A DNA stretch of 64,000 bases. Origin: Phellopilus nigrolimitatus (Eukaryota > Basidiomycota > Agaricomycetes > Hymenochaetales > Hymenochaetaceae). A program made the translations under genes and the position numbers. Positions 11,673 to 23,493 of the stretch are shown in pieces (position 1 is the stretch's first letter; each line of letters begins with the position of its first letter). The stretch is taken from the NCBI GenBank assembly GCA_021029095.1, contig JAJOHG010000017.1:186001-250000 (forward strand), read 5' to 3'. The notes under the pieces are model-generated. The model searched no databases, was not told where the DNA came from, and worked only from the letters and a program-made list of their open reading frames with translations.

Positions 11673-12925
11673 GGCTTTCTGGGTTTCGCGGTCAAAGACG
11701 GCTGATAAAACGTAGTCGAGTTTTGGATCGCTAACCGTTGCTCTAAAAATAGATAAGTTGACCGTGCGACTAACTTCCTTCATTTAAATCAGCTAACGAT
11801 GTAATTTGCACCCAGTTTCGAACAATAACAAACAATTATACGGTAATTATATTTACTATATATTTATGAAATTACAGCGTTCACCTAAGCCAATTTCCGC
11901 TCCATTCTCTTGAGAATAATGAGTTTACAATACATAGTCAATTCTCGCTGCAGATTTTGAGATTCCCCAAGCAAAACCAACTGCCCTAACTCGACCGAGA
12001 ATATACCCAGACGACAGGAAACTGTTCATTATCCACGATTGAACATCTTGAAGTCAGTGTGCCCTTCGCCGCAAACCAGCCGCCAATCACCAGGAGAGTG
12101 TAAAGTATACGCACGAGTTCCTCCAGAGGTACTAGGCTGTCCATATCCGCGAGCTTCTTCACTACCTGTGCCTTGTACGCGAAGTACCTTCTACTTCTGT
12201 GACTGCATAGCTTCAGTATCCATAGCTGCGGAACTCATACTAGTCAAGTTAGACGCCTAGTCGAATTACCATCCACCACCTAACACTTGCGTTGTCCTGC
12301 CCTCACCGACATGGCGAACGGTAAACATGTCCAGCATGTCCTTTTTGCAGTTCATTCCGGCATGCGGTGGGAAAGACGAAGACGAAGATCCGCACTGTTA
12401 CTAACCATGCTGATAAGCGCCCCATGTAAAGAGGGAGGCCGTAATTGATTTAGTGTCGACGCGTCTTCTCCCGAGTCGTTGTCACAACTTGAATTTGTTC
12501 ACCATTCGCGATTCGGCGCGCCACATTTAGTGTAGATAGTCGTACGCGACGGTGGGATAAGGCATTACAGACAAACAAGCAAGGGGGCGACATAGCATAG
12601 CATAGACAAGAAAAAACTTGAGCAAAAACTTCGACGGTGCTAAGATACGAGTCCGGGCAATCTTCTTTTTTCATTTTCTCGGATTCGGAGGAAATTTGAA
12701 GGGTTTTGGCAACATTGAACAGAGTTGAGAAAGAGAAAAGGAAACTTGATAACACTTGACGGCGCTTCGAGCCTGGGCTTGCGAACTAATCCTTCTGCTG
12801 GGCCAAACCTTCGAGACTTGACCACTTGTCACGATCAGCGTCCAGTCTATGCAACACTTCATCGCCAAGCTGCTTGCTAGGTTGAGAAATTGCAGACATC
12901 CCTCATGTGGTATCTTGTGAACTGT
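11673..12925. other. Intergenic, no gene seen
   Basis: This 1.25-kb stretch lies between the NUG1 start and the Tra2-like stop. It should hold the NUG1 promoter and the 3' region of the next gene. Open frames on either strand (up to about 100 codons) have no recognisable composition, introns or motifs. Confidence 0.5.
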
Positions 12926-14033
12926 TCACCACCTAGGATGATCGGCACCCGAGGAAGGGGGCGGTGGAACATCATAGTCCCTCATGCCGCCACGGACTGG
13001 GCTGCTACCTGCGCCTCTCGGCGGACTACGGCTGTAGCTACGGCGACGGCGGTCCGGGCTATAACGCCTTGGAGGCGGTGGCGGAGGAGGACTGCGGCGC
13101 CGCCAGTCCCGACTGTCGCGTCCGTATGGGTCGCGGTCACGCTCCCTTTCCGCATAGCGGTCAACCCTACCACGGTCGTCATAGTCGCGCCTGTAATCGC
13201 GGTCGCGGTCCCGATAGGCATCCCGGTAGGGCTCACGGCGATCACGGTCACGAGTAGCTGTGCGACGATGACCCATGTATTCTCCGGGGGTAGCCGCATG
13301 CGGACGGTCGGTCACGGAATAGTCGACGCGAATATGACGCCCGTTAAGGTCCTGAGAGTGCAGCACGTCAGTTTATGATCATCGTTGAAGTCTTGTCTGT
13401 ATGAACGACGTACAACGCCATTGAGCTCTTGGATGCAGCGAGTCGCATCCTCGACGGTTGCAAGCTTGATGAAGCCGAATCCACGCGACCTATCAGACTT
13501 GACATATGGGCGTCAAAAAAGGGTAAGAGAAAAAAGGGGATCGAGGTAACATACTCGTTGGTCGTAGACAATAGTCACTTTCTCGACACGGCCAAATCGA
13601 CTGAATTCATCATCAAGGTCGCGTTCGGTCGTGCGGATACTGAGGCCAAAGACACCGAGGACGTTGGTCGGGTTTGGGCTCTGCTTGTTACCAACCCATC
13701 AAAAAATAAGCGCCGGGTGAACAACAAAGAACATACAACAGGAGCATGTTTTGGCCTTGTAGGCGGCGGCGACCTTCTGCGGAATGATGACGGGGGAGGA
13801 CTACGTACGCCACGGATGGGACTCCTTGAGCGTGAACGACCTCGAGGTAGAGGGTCCCTGTTCCGCGGGTCCAAAAGCGGGGCCGCAGCTGACGAAGGGG
13901 GAGGCGCGTTGTACGCATCAGAGTAGGGGTCAACGGGAGCAGGAGCACTTTCGCTGTACTGTGAGTATTTTGACATGGTCAGACGGGGAGAGAGCACAGG
14001 GGATGCGACGACAGCCAGACGCGGACTCACCAT
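12926..14033 (-). CDS. Transformer-2-like SR splicing factor (RRM plus RS domains)
   Basis: RNA-binding splicing regulator with the Tra2 layout: an N-terminal RS/Pro-rich segment (GRSRSRSPIRG, RRSPPP), one RRM and a C-terminal Arg-rich tail. RRM motifs: LGVFGLSIRTTERDLDDEF (RNP2 side), SRGFGFIKL (RNP1) and NGRHIRVDYSVT, followed by the Tra2-type linker PHAATPGEYMGHRR. The tail has many RDRD/DRRE repeats and RRSPPPPPPP. Two starts are possible. An ATG at 14031-14033 is followed at once by a GTGAGT donor and joins an acceptor near 13960 to give M-YSESAPAP. Alternatively an unspliced ATG at 13974-13976 gives MSKYSQYSES. Introns also lie near 13735-13678, within the RRM (about 13550-13500), and before DLNGRHIRV. 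Identification as Tra2-like is firm; its RNA targets are not deducible. Confidence 0.88.
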
Positions 14034-14736
14034 TGTGGTTAAAAGTCAACGTGCCGTGCGGAGTTCCAACCGCCACAGGAGAGACATATAAGGGGAAAGC
14101 TATGCCGAGCTATGCCGAATAGCGGAGTTTTACTGAACGCGGCTGCTTTCGAGATATCGTGACGCGCGCCGCGGCGTACCTCCATCCGTTGCAGTTAGTC
14201 AAAATCATAGACATGCATTTTCCTAAGGACTATGTAGTATATAATTTCTTTTGTCTCAACTCGATTTATGTATACTAAATGCTCAGTGACTTTAGCATTC
14301 CTACTGTTCTTCCAAAGGAAATCATTTGCTGTATCATTAATGTGACAAGCTGAAATACTATTGCTCGAGTCTTACAGAAAGACAACACTCTTACTTCTCA
14401 TGCAATACCTAGTATGTATTGATTACATATCAGCAGCTAAGGCAGACTCAGATACGTCTACGACAGAATTCTTTCCAATACATTGGAGCTTTCATGGAAA
14501 GACAATAATCATTCCTTCCAGCGATATATATGCACATAGCCAATTGGTTCCATCACATATGTAGCTATATAATTGTCAGTAGGAGTGTACAGTCAAGATG
14601 TGGATTGGGTCCGTGGAAACAAAGAGGAGGTACTGTACAGTTTACCAAGTCGGATTTTGCCGTATGGCACGTGAGCAAATCGAGTACCCAACGTTTCGAC
14701 ACACCGTCAGGAGTCAACGGTCGGCGACGAACGAAA
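14034..14736. promoter_or_regulatory. Divergent intergenic region upstream of Tra2-like gene and RPL18
   Basis: This AT-rich region of about 700 bp lies between two outward-facing genes, so it carries both promoters. I do not recognise specific factor sites. A 67-codon frame at 14361-14564 has no protein-like features. Confidence 0.45.
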
Positions 14737-15542
14737 ATGGTGAGTTCGTCGTCGCACACATTGTCGGTACATGGGACTCATGGCTACTATGTCTGTAGGG
14801 TATCGACATCGCGAAGCACCACGTCAAGAAAGGCCACCGTACGGCCCCCAAGAGTGAGGATCCCTACCTCCTCTTGCTCGTCAAGGTTCGTATCTCTGCT
14901 CGTCTTCTTCGCATACGTTCGCCTGATCACTTCTCACACAGCTCTACCGCTTCCTCGCCCGTAGGACAGATAGTTCTTTCAACAAGGTTATTTTTATTGC
15001 ATATTCCGTAGGGTAGGGATAGAGGACTTATAAATGAATGTCGTTACAGGTGATCCTCAAGCGACTTTTTCAGTCGAAAATCAACCGTCCTCCTGTCTCG
15101 CTCTCCAAGATCACTAAGGAGGCGACCTCCACCGGGGACTACGAGTCGAAGGTCATTGTCATTGTCGGCACCATCACGGACGACGTGCGCCTGCTCGAAA
15201 TTCCGAAGCTCAGCATTGCCGCACTGCGTTTCACTCGCTCGGCCAAGGAGCGCATCCTCAATGCTGGCGGCGAGGTACTTACCCTGGATCAACTCGCACT
15301 CCGCTCCCCGACCGGCACGAACACAATTCTCCTCCGTGGGAAAAGGAATTCTCGCGAGGCAGTCAAGCACTTTGGTATGGGCCCTGGAAAGAACAAGAAG
15401 CCCTACACCATCTCGAAGGGCCGCAAAGTGAGTTCTTATAAGTTGTTATCTTTCTACAGAATTATGAATCGACATGATTTACTTCTTTTCCTAGTTCGAG
15501 CGCGGTCGCGGTCGCCGCAAGTCTCGTGGTTTCAAGGTCTAA
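14737..15542 (+). CDS. RPL18: 60S ribosomal protein L18 (eL18)
   Basis: Component of the large cytosolic ribosomal subunit. The spliced product is 186 aa and begins [20 protein letters not shown], continues [35 protein letters not shown] and [14 protein letters not shown], and ends [15 protein letters not shown], all classic eL18 segments at the expected length. Exons: 14737-14739, 14799-14885, 14942-14986, 15050-15427, 15495-15542; every junction keeps phase. The first coding exon is only the ATG, directly followed by a GTGAGT donor, an arrangement often seen in ribosomal protein genes. Confidence 0.97.
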
Positions 15543-15839
15543 GCAACCTTCACCCCAAAACACTGGAGACGACGCGGCAGCGCATTTCTATCAGACGGGC
15601 GACTTTCTTATGTTGTATGGGCGTTATGCGGTTGTCTGTCTTCTCTCACTTCTCAACCATGGTCATCTTGTATGCGTCCGTCCCATAATACACGCATGAT
15701 CGCATTGTATGGCCTGCTCGAAACAACTGGACTGGGCCGTGTAAAAACGCTGTAAAATGCCTCCTATTAACCAAAAAAACAAAAACTATCGACGAGTAGG
15801 TATAATTTTAGATCCATGCAAAATGTCTACGTTCTTGTT

Positions 15840-17921
15840 CTACAATTTCTTGTCTACCTCCTCCATAGCAATGTCCACAGGTGGAACGACCATAGCTCCC
15901 GGTGTTCTTGGCAAGGACGTGTCCGACACACCTTTCGCCGCATCCAGCTTCTTCACCCGTCTTGCTTGCACACCCTTCAGGTATTGTGAGCCACCGAGGT
16001 AGAAGAAAGCCAGAGCGACGCCGATGATCACATGTCCGTACCACCCGACGATAGCCCAACCCTTCAGCGAGTCACGTACATCGAGGAGCATGAAAGGCAT
16101 TGCAGTGTAATTTGTGATTCCCACTGCTAAAAGCACACTGAGGATGTCGTAAACACGCTTCGCGAGGCTCGGGGGCGGAAGGTCCTTTCCGTTCTTGCCC
16201 ACATTCGGCGGGAGGAGTAGAGGACGCAGATTTGCTCGGCAGAGGCGACCCACAGTCTGGACAAAGCCGCCAAAGAAGAACGCGATGTAGTAGCCGCCAG
16301 CGATACCGTGCTAATTGTCATAAAATTACTCAGTGCTTGAGCCACACAACGCAGGAAGACTAGTCAGGTACACACCCAGAAGGCACTTGTCCCAAAAGTG
16401 AGCATGCTGCTCATAAATCCGGGCTTTTTGCCCTTTGGCGTCACACGCTTATAGATACACTCACGGAGCCAGACATTGGTCTTCATGTTCCATGAGTCAA
16501 GCATAACCTTGAAGTTCGGCGCGAACTCGATATTCGGGATGTCAACATTTGCAGCGCTGTGCCAAAGCGATTCACCGTTCGGTCCATAGCCAGAAAAGCC
16601 GACGCCTGTGAGAATGCTCGAACCCTGGGACGGAATTAAGTGTATGGAGCGCTATGAGCTTAGTTTGGACTGACCTCAGTCAGCGTCCAGATTGCATAAT
16701 ATTTTGTCCGCTCAAAGAAGCCGCAGAGCTGAATATAAATGATGCTATTACCCATGAGTGACACCAGTCGTAAGGATTGAATGCTGAAATTCAACATACC
16801 GGTACAACAAGCTTTCCTTAGCAAACCACTCTTGCAAAGATACCGAGTAGTTGAACTTCCCAATTTGCGTGACGTACAAGCCAAGGAAGGCGAGGCCAAC
16901 GAGCAGCTTCCTGTACGCGACGCGTTTACGACCCTTGGGAATGCGACGCTCACCAGGAGTTTCCTTCTCCTTGCCTTTTTTCGTTGAGAACAGGGATTCA
17001 TCAATGAGCGAGGCATACGACGCGAAATCGAGGTAAGGTCCAACAAGAAACCCGGGGAAGTAGAAACTATTAGATAATTAGAATAGTTATCATATGGTCA
17101 AATAAAACAAGACAGCTCACGAGTATCCCAAGAAAGCTAGCAGGGACGGATATTCGGCAACACGCTTCTCAAGCTGCCATTTGTCCAGATCCTACGTGCC
17201 ATTCCGCGTTACTTTGGCAAGACCACACTTCTGAAACGGAACGTACCTCAACAGGGCGCCGGCCGTCATACACATTCCAAGCAAACGTTGTGAGCTTCAT
17301 AGTAAGCACCATCTGGGGACCTGTGATCTCGAACGTCTCGTAGCTCATGTTGAACAAGGCACGGATAATATGGCTGAGATATGAAGGTCAGGGTATTGAT
17401 CATCTGAAGCAAAAACCGCTCACGCACTTGACAGTGAGGTGCCCCATGACAACGCTAGGATTGTTTTCACAACAAGTAAATAAAAACACGACATTTGGTG
17501 AGGTTCCGTCACAGCTATCCAGGCTCACCAAAACACGATCCACGGCATCCTCGGACCCTGCACATTCTTCGTGATGAAGTACGTCGCGAGGATGCTCCCA
17601 AGTAATTGGGCGACGCCCGACCATAGGTTAAGCATGCCGACCAAGTAGAAAAGCGTCACGGCGATGTTGAAGACGTGCTTAACGGTATGATTCCCCGCGG
17701 GCAGTCGGATGAACACGCTTCCCAGGGGATACGAGATGAGCAGGCATGAGATCAGCTAGCTCGTGCAAGACAATTGAGACCGTCGTCGAAAGAAACAAGG
17801 ACAAGGCAATCCGAGAAACCGCACGTTAGTGACGTGGTAAGCCTAAAGCGCAAAAACTGACCTTAATTTGGTCGACAGATGCTCCCAATACATCGGCCAG
17901 AGGCCTAAAAAGCGCGTCCAT
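15840..17921 (-). CDS. ALE1: MBOAT-family lysophospholipid acyltransferase (ALE1/LPT1-like)
   Basis: Multi-pass ER enzyme that re-acylates lysophospholipids in the Lands cycle. The N-terminus reads MDALFRPLADVLG, followed by many hydrophobic segments (for example VFNIAVTLFYLVGMLNLWSG). MBOAT signatures are present: the conserved Asn region SWNMKTNVWLRECIYKR near 16450-16500, and the catalytic His in HGIAGGYYIAFFFGGFVQ split from its Trp by an intron near 16320-16375. The tail after the last TM is hydrophilic (KKLDAAKGVSDT). At least eight exons are read, for example FYFPGFLVGPYLDFASYASL near 17030-17060. Substrate preference cannot be told from sequence. Confidence 0.93.
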
Positions 17922-18347
17922 CCTAGTCTCGCTCGCGAATGTGCTGCTTGGCCTCAGCCTTGCAAGCTTTTGAACCCGGAGAAATGGGGGTAAGAAGAAA
18001 AACGTTAGGGAGGAGTGCGTGGCTAAAATAGGAAATCCATAGGCAACTGTGGCTCATGAATATGTAAATTAAATCATAGATTTCGCACTTCGACCTGCCG
18101 TACATAAATACAGTAAAGCCTAATGCAAAAGCTTTGCTTGTACCCTTAATGTTTGACATTTACGATGTCAAAAGATGTACGTGGGCAGAAACCTTGGACG
18201 CTTGTCCAAAATGTAAATCAATAATGTATGTTATTCTGCAAGCTGAAGAGAACACAACGCGCTTCCGATGAAAACCCAGAAAAGACAGTAGAAAAACCAA
18301 TATCCCCTCTCTTCCTCCCCTATTTCCTCCGCCATTAGACTTGTTTA
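17922..18347. other. Intergenic, no gene seen
   Basis: AT-rich spacer of about 425 bp between the ALE1 start and the stop of the next minus-strand gene. It presumably contains the ALE1 promoter. Nothing else is recognised. Confidence 0.5.
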
Positions 18348-19509
18348 TCAAACCGGACTCGCGTGCGCAACAAAGTATGCATGTTGCTGGGAGGTTGCCT
18401 CAGTATTTAGCGTTGACATCGTGCTGGGTGGGAGGCCTTGCGCTTGTGCCTTGACGCTTTGCCCCAGCGCATACTTCTCCTGTGTCATAGGTACGTTTGA
18501 CTCCGCGACATCTTTGGTGGTTGTCTCAGGTGCGTAGAACATCGTATCGCGGACTGTGGAGGTCCAGATCGCCGGGTGGCCCCGCGCCTGGGCCAAGAAA
18601 GCAAGGATGAATAGCGTGATGGCATAGCCCATTGCTACTCAAATTCAGGAAGAACGTGATAGGTTCATAGACATGCATAATAGACAATGAAGAGGCACGT
18701 ACGGAAAATCCAGCTTAAGAAAGCGAAGGCCTGTACTGCCTCGTGCGAACGGCACATCATGCCAAGCTGATCGAAATTTATTGCGCTGAGATAGCCATAC
18801 TGAACAGGATCAGATATCTCAAGAGCTTCTACGTCCGCTGTTTTCCGATTGCAGATGGGCCAAATCGGTTAAAAAGACCGTTTATGAGCAATCTAAGATC
18901 AAACAACTCAGCGATGAGCCAGCTCACTGCCGAGTTCGTCCAAGCCATGGCAGGTATTCGGAAGGCCGACTCGAGTCAGATAGCTCAGATCGTAGCCAGC
19001 GGTGACATCTGCAGCTCCTGCCAGCCAGAGAACAGACAGAATAGCTATATATGAAAGTAGGTGATAGTGCATGAGTCGCTCTTATGATGGTTGTATTTTG
19101 CGGTAGCTTACAGAGAATGACAACTTCAACCACTACCCAAGACGTCACTGCACCTTTGCGCAGGAAGTCTATCGTAACCCTTTCGAGAAGAAAAAAAGTT
19201 AGAACTTGATTTTTGAACGACACCTCTAAAATAGAAGAGACATACATGGGCATCACGAATATGATACTTAGCACTGCTGACGCAACGGCCAACCCAATCC
19301 ACGGGGGAATGGTGAAGGAAACGACCCCAGGCACAGTGAACGATGAAAAGTTGCTAATGTAATTGGCGCTCAGACCAAGAACAATGGTGGAGAACGTCAG
19401 CACAGAAACTGCAGCGAAAGATCAGAACATCTGAAAATACTGGAGGAAGATGAAAAATGAAAAAAGTCTCACATAAAACAAGCAAGCGCACGGTCCAAAA
19501 AAGCGCCAT
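18348..19509 (-). CDS. MARVEL-like four-TM membrane protein, copy A
   Basis: Small integral membrane protein of a type common in Agaricomycetes. Exons read from the start MALFWTVRLLVLC, through TM segments LTFSTIVLGLSANYISNF and WIGLAVASAVLSIIFVMP, then DFLRKGAVTSWVVVEVVIL, VLWLAGAADVTAG and the HEAVQAFAFLSWIF helix, and a last TM (GYAITLFILAFLAQARG) with a cytosolic tail ending VAHASPV at 18348. The order of TM segments and the motif R-[KR]-G-A-V-T-S-W match copy B immediately upstream (20268-21163), so the two are tandem paralogs. The MARVEL label rests on four TMs and the polar residues around RKGAVTSW; it is an inference. Substrate or partner unknown. Confidence 0.8.
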
Positions 19510-20267
19510 GACCGAGGAGTCAGCGCGACAATACCAGAGATGGGGGAAACGGCTTCTTGAGGAAACAACTACTTGAGCACAGAGGGGCGTTGCCTGGCGT
19601 TATCCATGCATGGACAGGGCTTTATATTATCGGAAAATCATATTACGAGGCCAGTGAACACTGATTCCGGTTTGACAGTATTGACAAGGACCAGGGTCTA
19701 TCATGTAGCTACATAATCGACTAACTTGATTCCCCTTGCTGTTTGATGCGCTTGACCGGTTTTCGGTCCTTACTATGCCCTGTTTCTACCTTGAAGCATA
19801 ACTCCGCCTGGCAAGGATCGAGACGTTGCAACCATGAGAAAATGCAGGCGCGCGGGTGTAATCAGTCTGAAATTTGATACATGAAGTGCGCGTAACACGT
19901 CGGCGTCGACGCCGACGTCGTATGTCGAACGAAGATCCCGTGCACGAGCGCGCTGCCGAATATCCGCGCAAACCGCGCGTCGAAAATCGAACGCAGCCAC
20001 CATAGACCGTCGGGTTTCTCCGGTACTTTCTCTCGCAACATGGTGTGCTAAAATCAATTTTCAATATCAAGGAACGCAATGAATTCGTGGCACGTAGAAG
20101 CCCTCGGAGGTGATCATAATGATTACATGTATAACAAGTACAGTCGTTCGTCTGTCCGAACCAGAGTCCAAAGAACAAGAACAAATACATAAAGAGCGTG
20201 ATAACTTCAGTAGCTCAAACCAGTTGTAGCTATGCGGCGAGTCCCCGGTATTAATGAGCGCGGAGAC
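19510..20267. other. Spacer between tandem paralogs
   Basis: About 760 bp between the start of copy A and the stop of copy B. It should hold the promoter of copy A. The part at 19850-20050 is CG-rich with CGTCGGCGTCGACGCCGACGTC-like inverted symmetry around 19896-19920. No gene is recognised. Confidence 0.45.
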
Positions 20268-21163
20268 CTATACAGTCTGCATCATCGGCGCGCCCGTTTT
20301 CCCGGACTTAGACAAGAAATCCCTCTCGCGCACGGTCTCACGCCAGACACCAGTGCTCCCGCGTGAGTGTGCGACCAGCGCAAGCACAAGGAGCGTAATA
20401 AAGTACACCAGGACTGAGGGCAAGAGAGAATGTCATTGGTTTACAACAATACGATTGAGACGAATGGAACCCACGTAAAATCCAGTTAATAAAAGAGAAC
20501 GCCTCGATTGCCTGATAGGTACGGCAGAGCATGCCATCATCGCCTAGAGCACGAAGGAAGAGAAAAGCATCAGAAAGATATCCTTGTTATTCGGGCTTGG
20601 GGTGGGGGGGGGGCACATACTATTAAAGGCATCTGCGATTCTGCAGTCAACCGTCTGACCCGACGTAGCAGATGCAGCGATTGCCGCCGTCGCGAGCCAC
20701 AAGATCATGAAAACACCTATGGAGTTGTCAGCACCGAAGTGCCCTTTACACGACGTTAAACACTCGCCTGTAACAATGAGCTCGACGAGAATCCACGAAG
20801 TGACAGCTCCTCTCCTCAAGAAATCAAAGGCGACCCTAGAAGCAAGACATGAGAATTGCTTAGCAAAGCAAAAAAGCACAAAAAAATAAAAGGCTAACAT
20901 GGGTCCAATCGCGAAGAGGGTAATGATTGCAATGGCAAGCGACAGACCGACGAAAGCGGGGACCGTGACTACGATGAGCTCATCTTCAATGCTATCAAGT
21001 TTGGCAATGTAGCCCGCGCTTAGACCCAGCACGACGATGGTGAACAAAAGTACGACGGCTGCAAGTGCATGAGCTAGAGCCCCGATGTAAAGAGACTGGA
21101 AACAAGGAAAGTAGTACTACCAAGTACGCCGGTTCGGATGGACCACAGCATGCCTTGACGCAT
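20268..21163 (-). CDS. MARVEL-like four-TM membrane protein, copy B
   Basis: Paralog of the neighbouring copy A. It starts MRQGMLWSIRTGVLG, then TM1 VVLLFTIVVLGLSAGYIAKL, a charged loop, TM2 VGLSLAIAIITLFAIGPM, TM3 DFLRRGAVTSWILVELIVT / GVFMILWLATAAIAAS, a Cys-containing loop (DCRIADAFNS, then SDDGMLCRTYQAIEAFSF) and a last TM VYFITLLVLALVAHSRGS, ending with a short charged tail (RERDFLSKSGKTGAPMMQTV). Five to six introns of about 50-60 nt with GT-AG borders separate these segments. Two Cys in the loop before the final TM could form a disulfide. Same strand and order as copy A, consistent with tandem duplication. Function unknown. Confidence 0.8.
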
Positions 21164-22369
21164 TTTCACAGAAAATACGAAAAGTGGAAGCAAAGAACAG
21201 CGTTTCCTCTTCGAGGAGCTTGACGATGTGGGCAAAGACAAGTGGGCCGTGTACGATGTTGCCGAAGCGGGGTTTATACGTGAGGCTGATTGAAACCGGG
21301 AGTGACGGGGACCAGGGTCGCCTTGGCATTGGTTGGAAAACTTGATTCGAACATGAGTTAAACGACAGATCTTGTGTACATTGCCGCGGCCTGGCGTGAA
21401 CTTCCAAAACCCTCTATCCAACGTCCACCGACACAATTAAACGGGTTAAACTAAGGCAGAATTGCTTAGTTTTCTTCATCTTTGGCATTACAGGTTCTTC
21501 TAGAGCGATGTTCTTCGTGTTGCCATGACTGGAGAATTCGAAGAGAATGGAATGAGCGCTCGGTACACTGCCTTAGCACCGCCCTGACACAACGTCGATC
21601 GATTAGAAAGCGAAAACTTTCTATGAGATCTAGGTACGTACATGTACAGCGCTTCGCCTCCATCTTCATACATGTAATACGCTCACTTGACTAGCGGTCA
21701 TGGGACGCTGTAATTTCTCAGAGATAAATCGATACAGCGGCTGGAACTAATCTCAAGGTTTATACATCTACGAGTAGGTACAGTTTGTGCAGCCACAATT
21801 GAAACCCTAAACAAGTTCCCGGTCCGGACATCGACATAGCAATCTGGACTGCTAAATTCTTGGAGTGGATTTTCATGGTGGCAAACAGAAGCGAGCAAGC
21901 ATCGACTTTCCTACAAGACGAGAACCAGTCTTTTTTTATGCTGCACTGTACATTAAGCAGCACTCTCAAAGCAGACAGCATTCCGGAAAGAAAGGATTCA
22001 AGGCAGGCTATGCTCCCGGCCGTTGTGCATTCCTCCCATTATATTCCGTGACTATGCACATGGCATGCTCGTTAGTGAAATGTCCGACGGGTTAGGAATG
22101 GATGGTGGCGTGTAATAACTAGAATAAAGTGTGATCGGAGGTCCAAATGAATAACGCGAATTCTAAAGCAAATGAAGTAGCAGTGCGAAATCCAAATCCC
22201 TTGAAGAGAGGTGCGAGAAGCGTCGGCATAGACACCTCAGCGTCCTCGATAAAAATAAGTGAAGATAATGTATGCCAATGCGGTTCGCGAAGGATTGCAT
22301 AAAAGAAAAGACTCCAGCCTGCAAGTAGCAGAGCACCTTCCTGAACCCCCATTGAGAACGGGCGACACC
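21164..22369. other. Intergenic, no gene seen
   Basis: About 1.2 kb between the start of MARVEL-like copy B and the stop of the next minus-strand gene. Short open frames occur on both strands, but none has recognisable motifs or plausible exon joins. One (minus, 22119-22352) is hydrophobic but lacks support. Confidence 0.5.
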
Positions 22370-23006
22370 CTATTGCACTGGCTTCGGTTCGTCCTCAGTG
22401 ATGAGTTCCCGTGCATGTTTCGCGTCCCAATAATCATTCATGTCGAACCACCCATTGCTACCGCCGACAGCCGGGCCATCCCCAACAGTGACGATGCCGC
22501 CTTGTGTGTGCGTGTCGAAATGAAGATGCGGCCGGTGCGTGGCGAGGCGGTGAGCTAAGACGTGACAGAAAAGGATGAAGAGCGGGAGGAACACCAGAAG
22601 GAGCGTGCGGGGCCTGAGCTGCTTGAGCTGCTTGAACAGCGGCGTAGGAGCGTTAATCTTCAGGCGCGAGAGAACGCGAGACGCGACGCTCTCGGGCACC
22701 TTCGGCTCGGAAGCAAGAAAAGCAATGCGGAAGTCGCGATCGCAGTTCGGGGAGGATGGAGTGACGATGATGGCGGGCAGGAGTGCCTTGTCGTCAACGA
22801 GAGGCTTTGAAATATCTGTGACATGAATTAAATGTGAGCTACGGTATGCATATGTATTTATCAATGGACTAACCAAGGGGTGGAGGAATCAAATTCCAGT
22901 CCAGGCGCTGAGGCAGACGATGGCGACGAGGAGGAGCTGCATTACGATATAACACATTAAGCTAATTTCTGACTATGGCAATGTGGAATTAAAACGTACC
23001 ATGCAT
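22370..23006 (-). CDS. Small single-pass membrane protein, function unknown
   Basis: I do not recognise this family. A start at 23004-23006 followed by a GTACGT donor (intron to about 22943) and a second intron near 22873-22815 joins a Pro/Arg-rich N-terminus (MHAPPRRHRLPQRLDWN) to a long last exon. That exon has DRDFRIAFLASEPKVPES, a basic stretch, one hydrophobic segment LLLVFLPLFILFCHVLAH and a C-terminal His/Asp-rich part ending EDEPKPVQ. Basic residues before the single TM suggest a type II membrane protein with a short lumenal tail. Codon use and intron borders look genuine, but the first exon is only seven bases long and uncertain. Confidence 0.6.
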
Positions 23007-23493
23007 GGTCGATAAACTCCAGACAAGCTGAGAACAATGTCTAACGGTCGTTGAGAGCTAAAATTGATTGCAGGTAGTTGACTGCAAGGCTGCAAACTCT
23101 ATGACTGTTGTGTCGAAGCGATCACTGGATAGCGATATAAAGGAGCGTCAAGAAAAGAGCGTAACGACCCAAGGTAGATGAGTCTTCGGATTTTTTGGAT
23201 GAGTTCTAAGCGACCGAAAGAGTGAGGTCGACGAGAGCGAGATTGAAGAAAGCAAAGCGACGAGACCAGCGACACGGAAAGCGGTGATATAGGATGGGAT
23301 TTGGGGGGTGGGAGGATGGGAGTAGGTGGGAGAGTACAAAGAAAACCTGCTTCAAGCATGTCCGGGTCCGGCGTCAGCCTGATGGGCGCCCGTAGGCTCG
23401 ATCCTTACGTCACTATTCTTACAGCCGAGTTTTGTTCCCGATGTGAACTTTTTTGTTTTATCTCATTTTTGTATTCTGATTTCGTCGTTGAAC
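23007..23493. promoter_or_regulatory. Divergent intergenic region
   Basis: About 490 bp between two outward-facing start codons (the small membrane protein and WDR89-like). No specific sites are recognised. Confidence 0.4.

Noticed and set aside
13429..13926. Plus-strand 165-codon frame opposite the Tra2-like gene
   Set aside because: It is the complement of clear RRM/RS coding sequence on the minus strand.
22119..22352. Hydrophobic minus-strand frame downstream of the small membrane protein
   Set aside because: No recognisable motif or splice link to a neighbour; likely 3' untranslated DNA.
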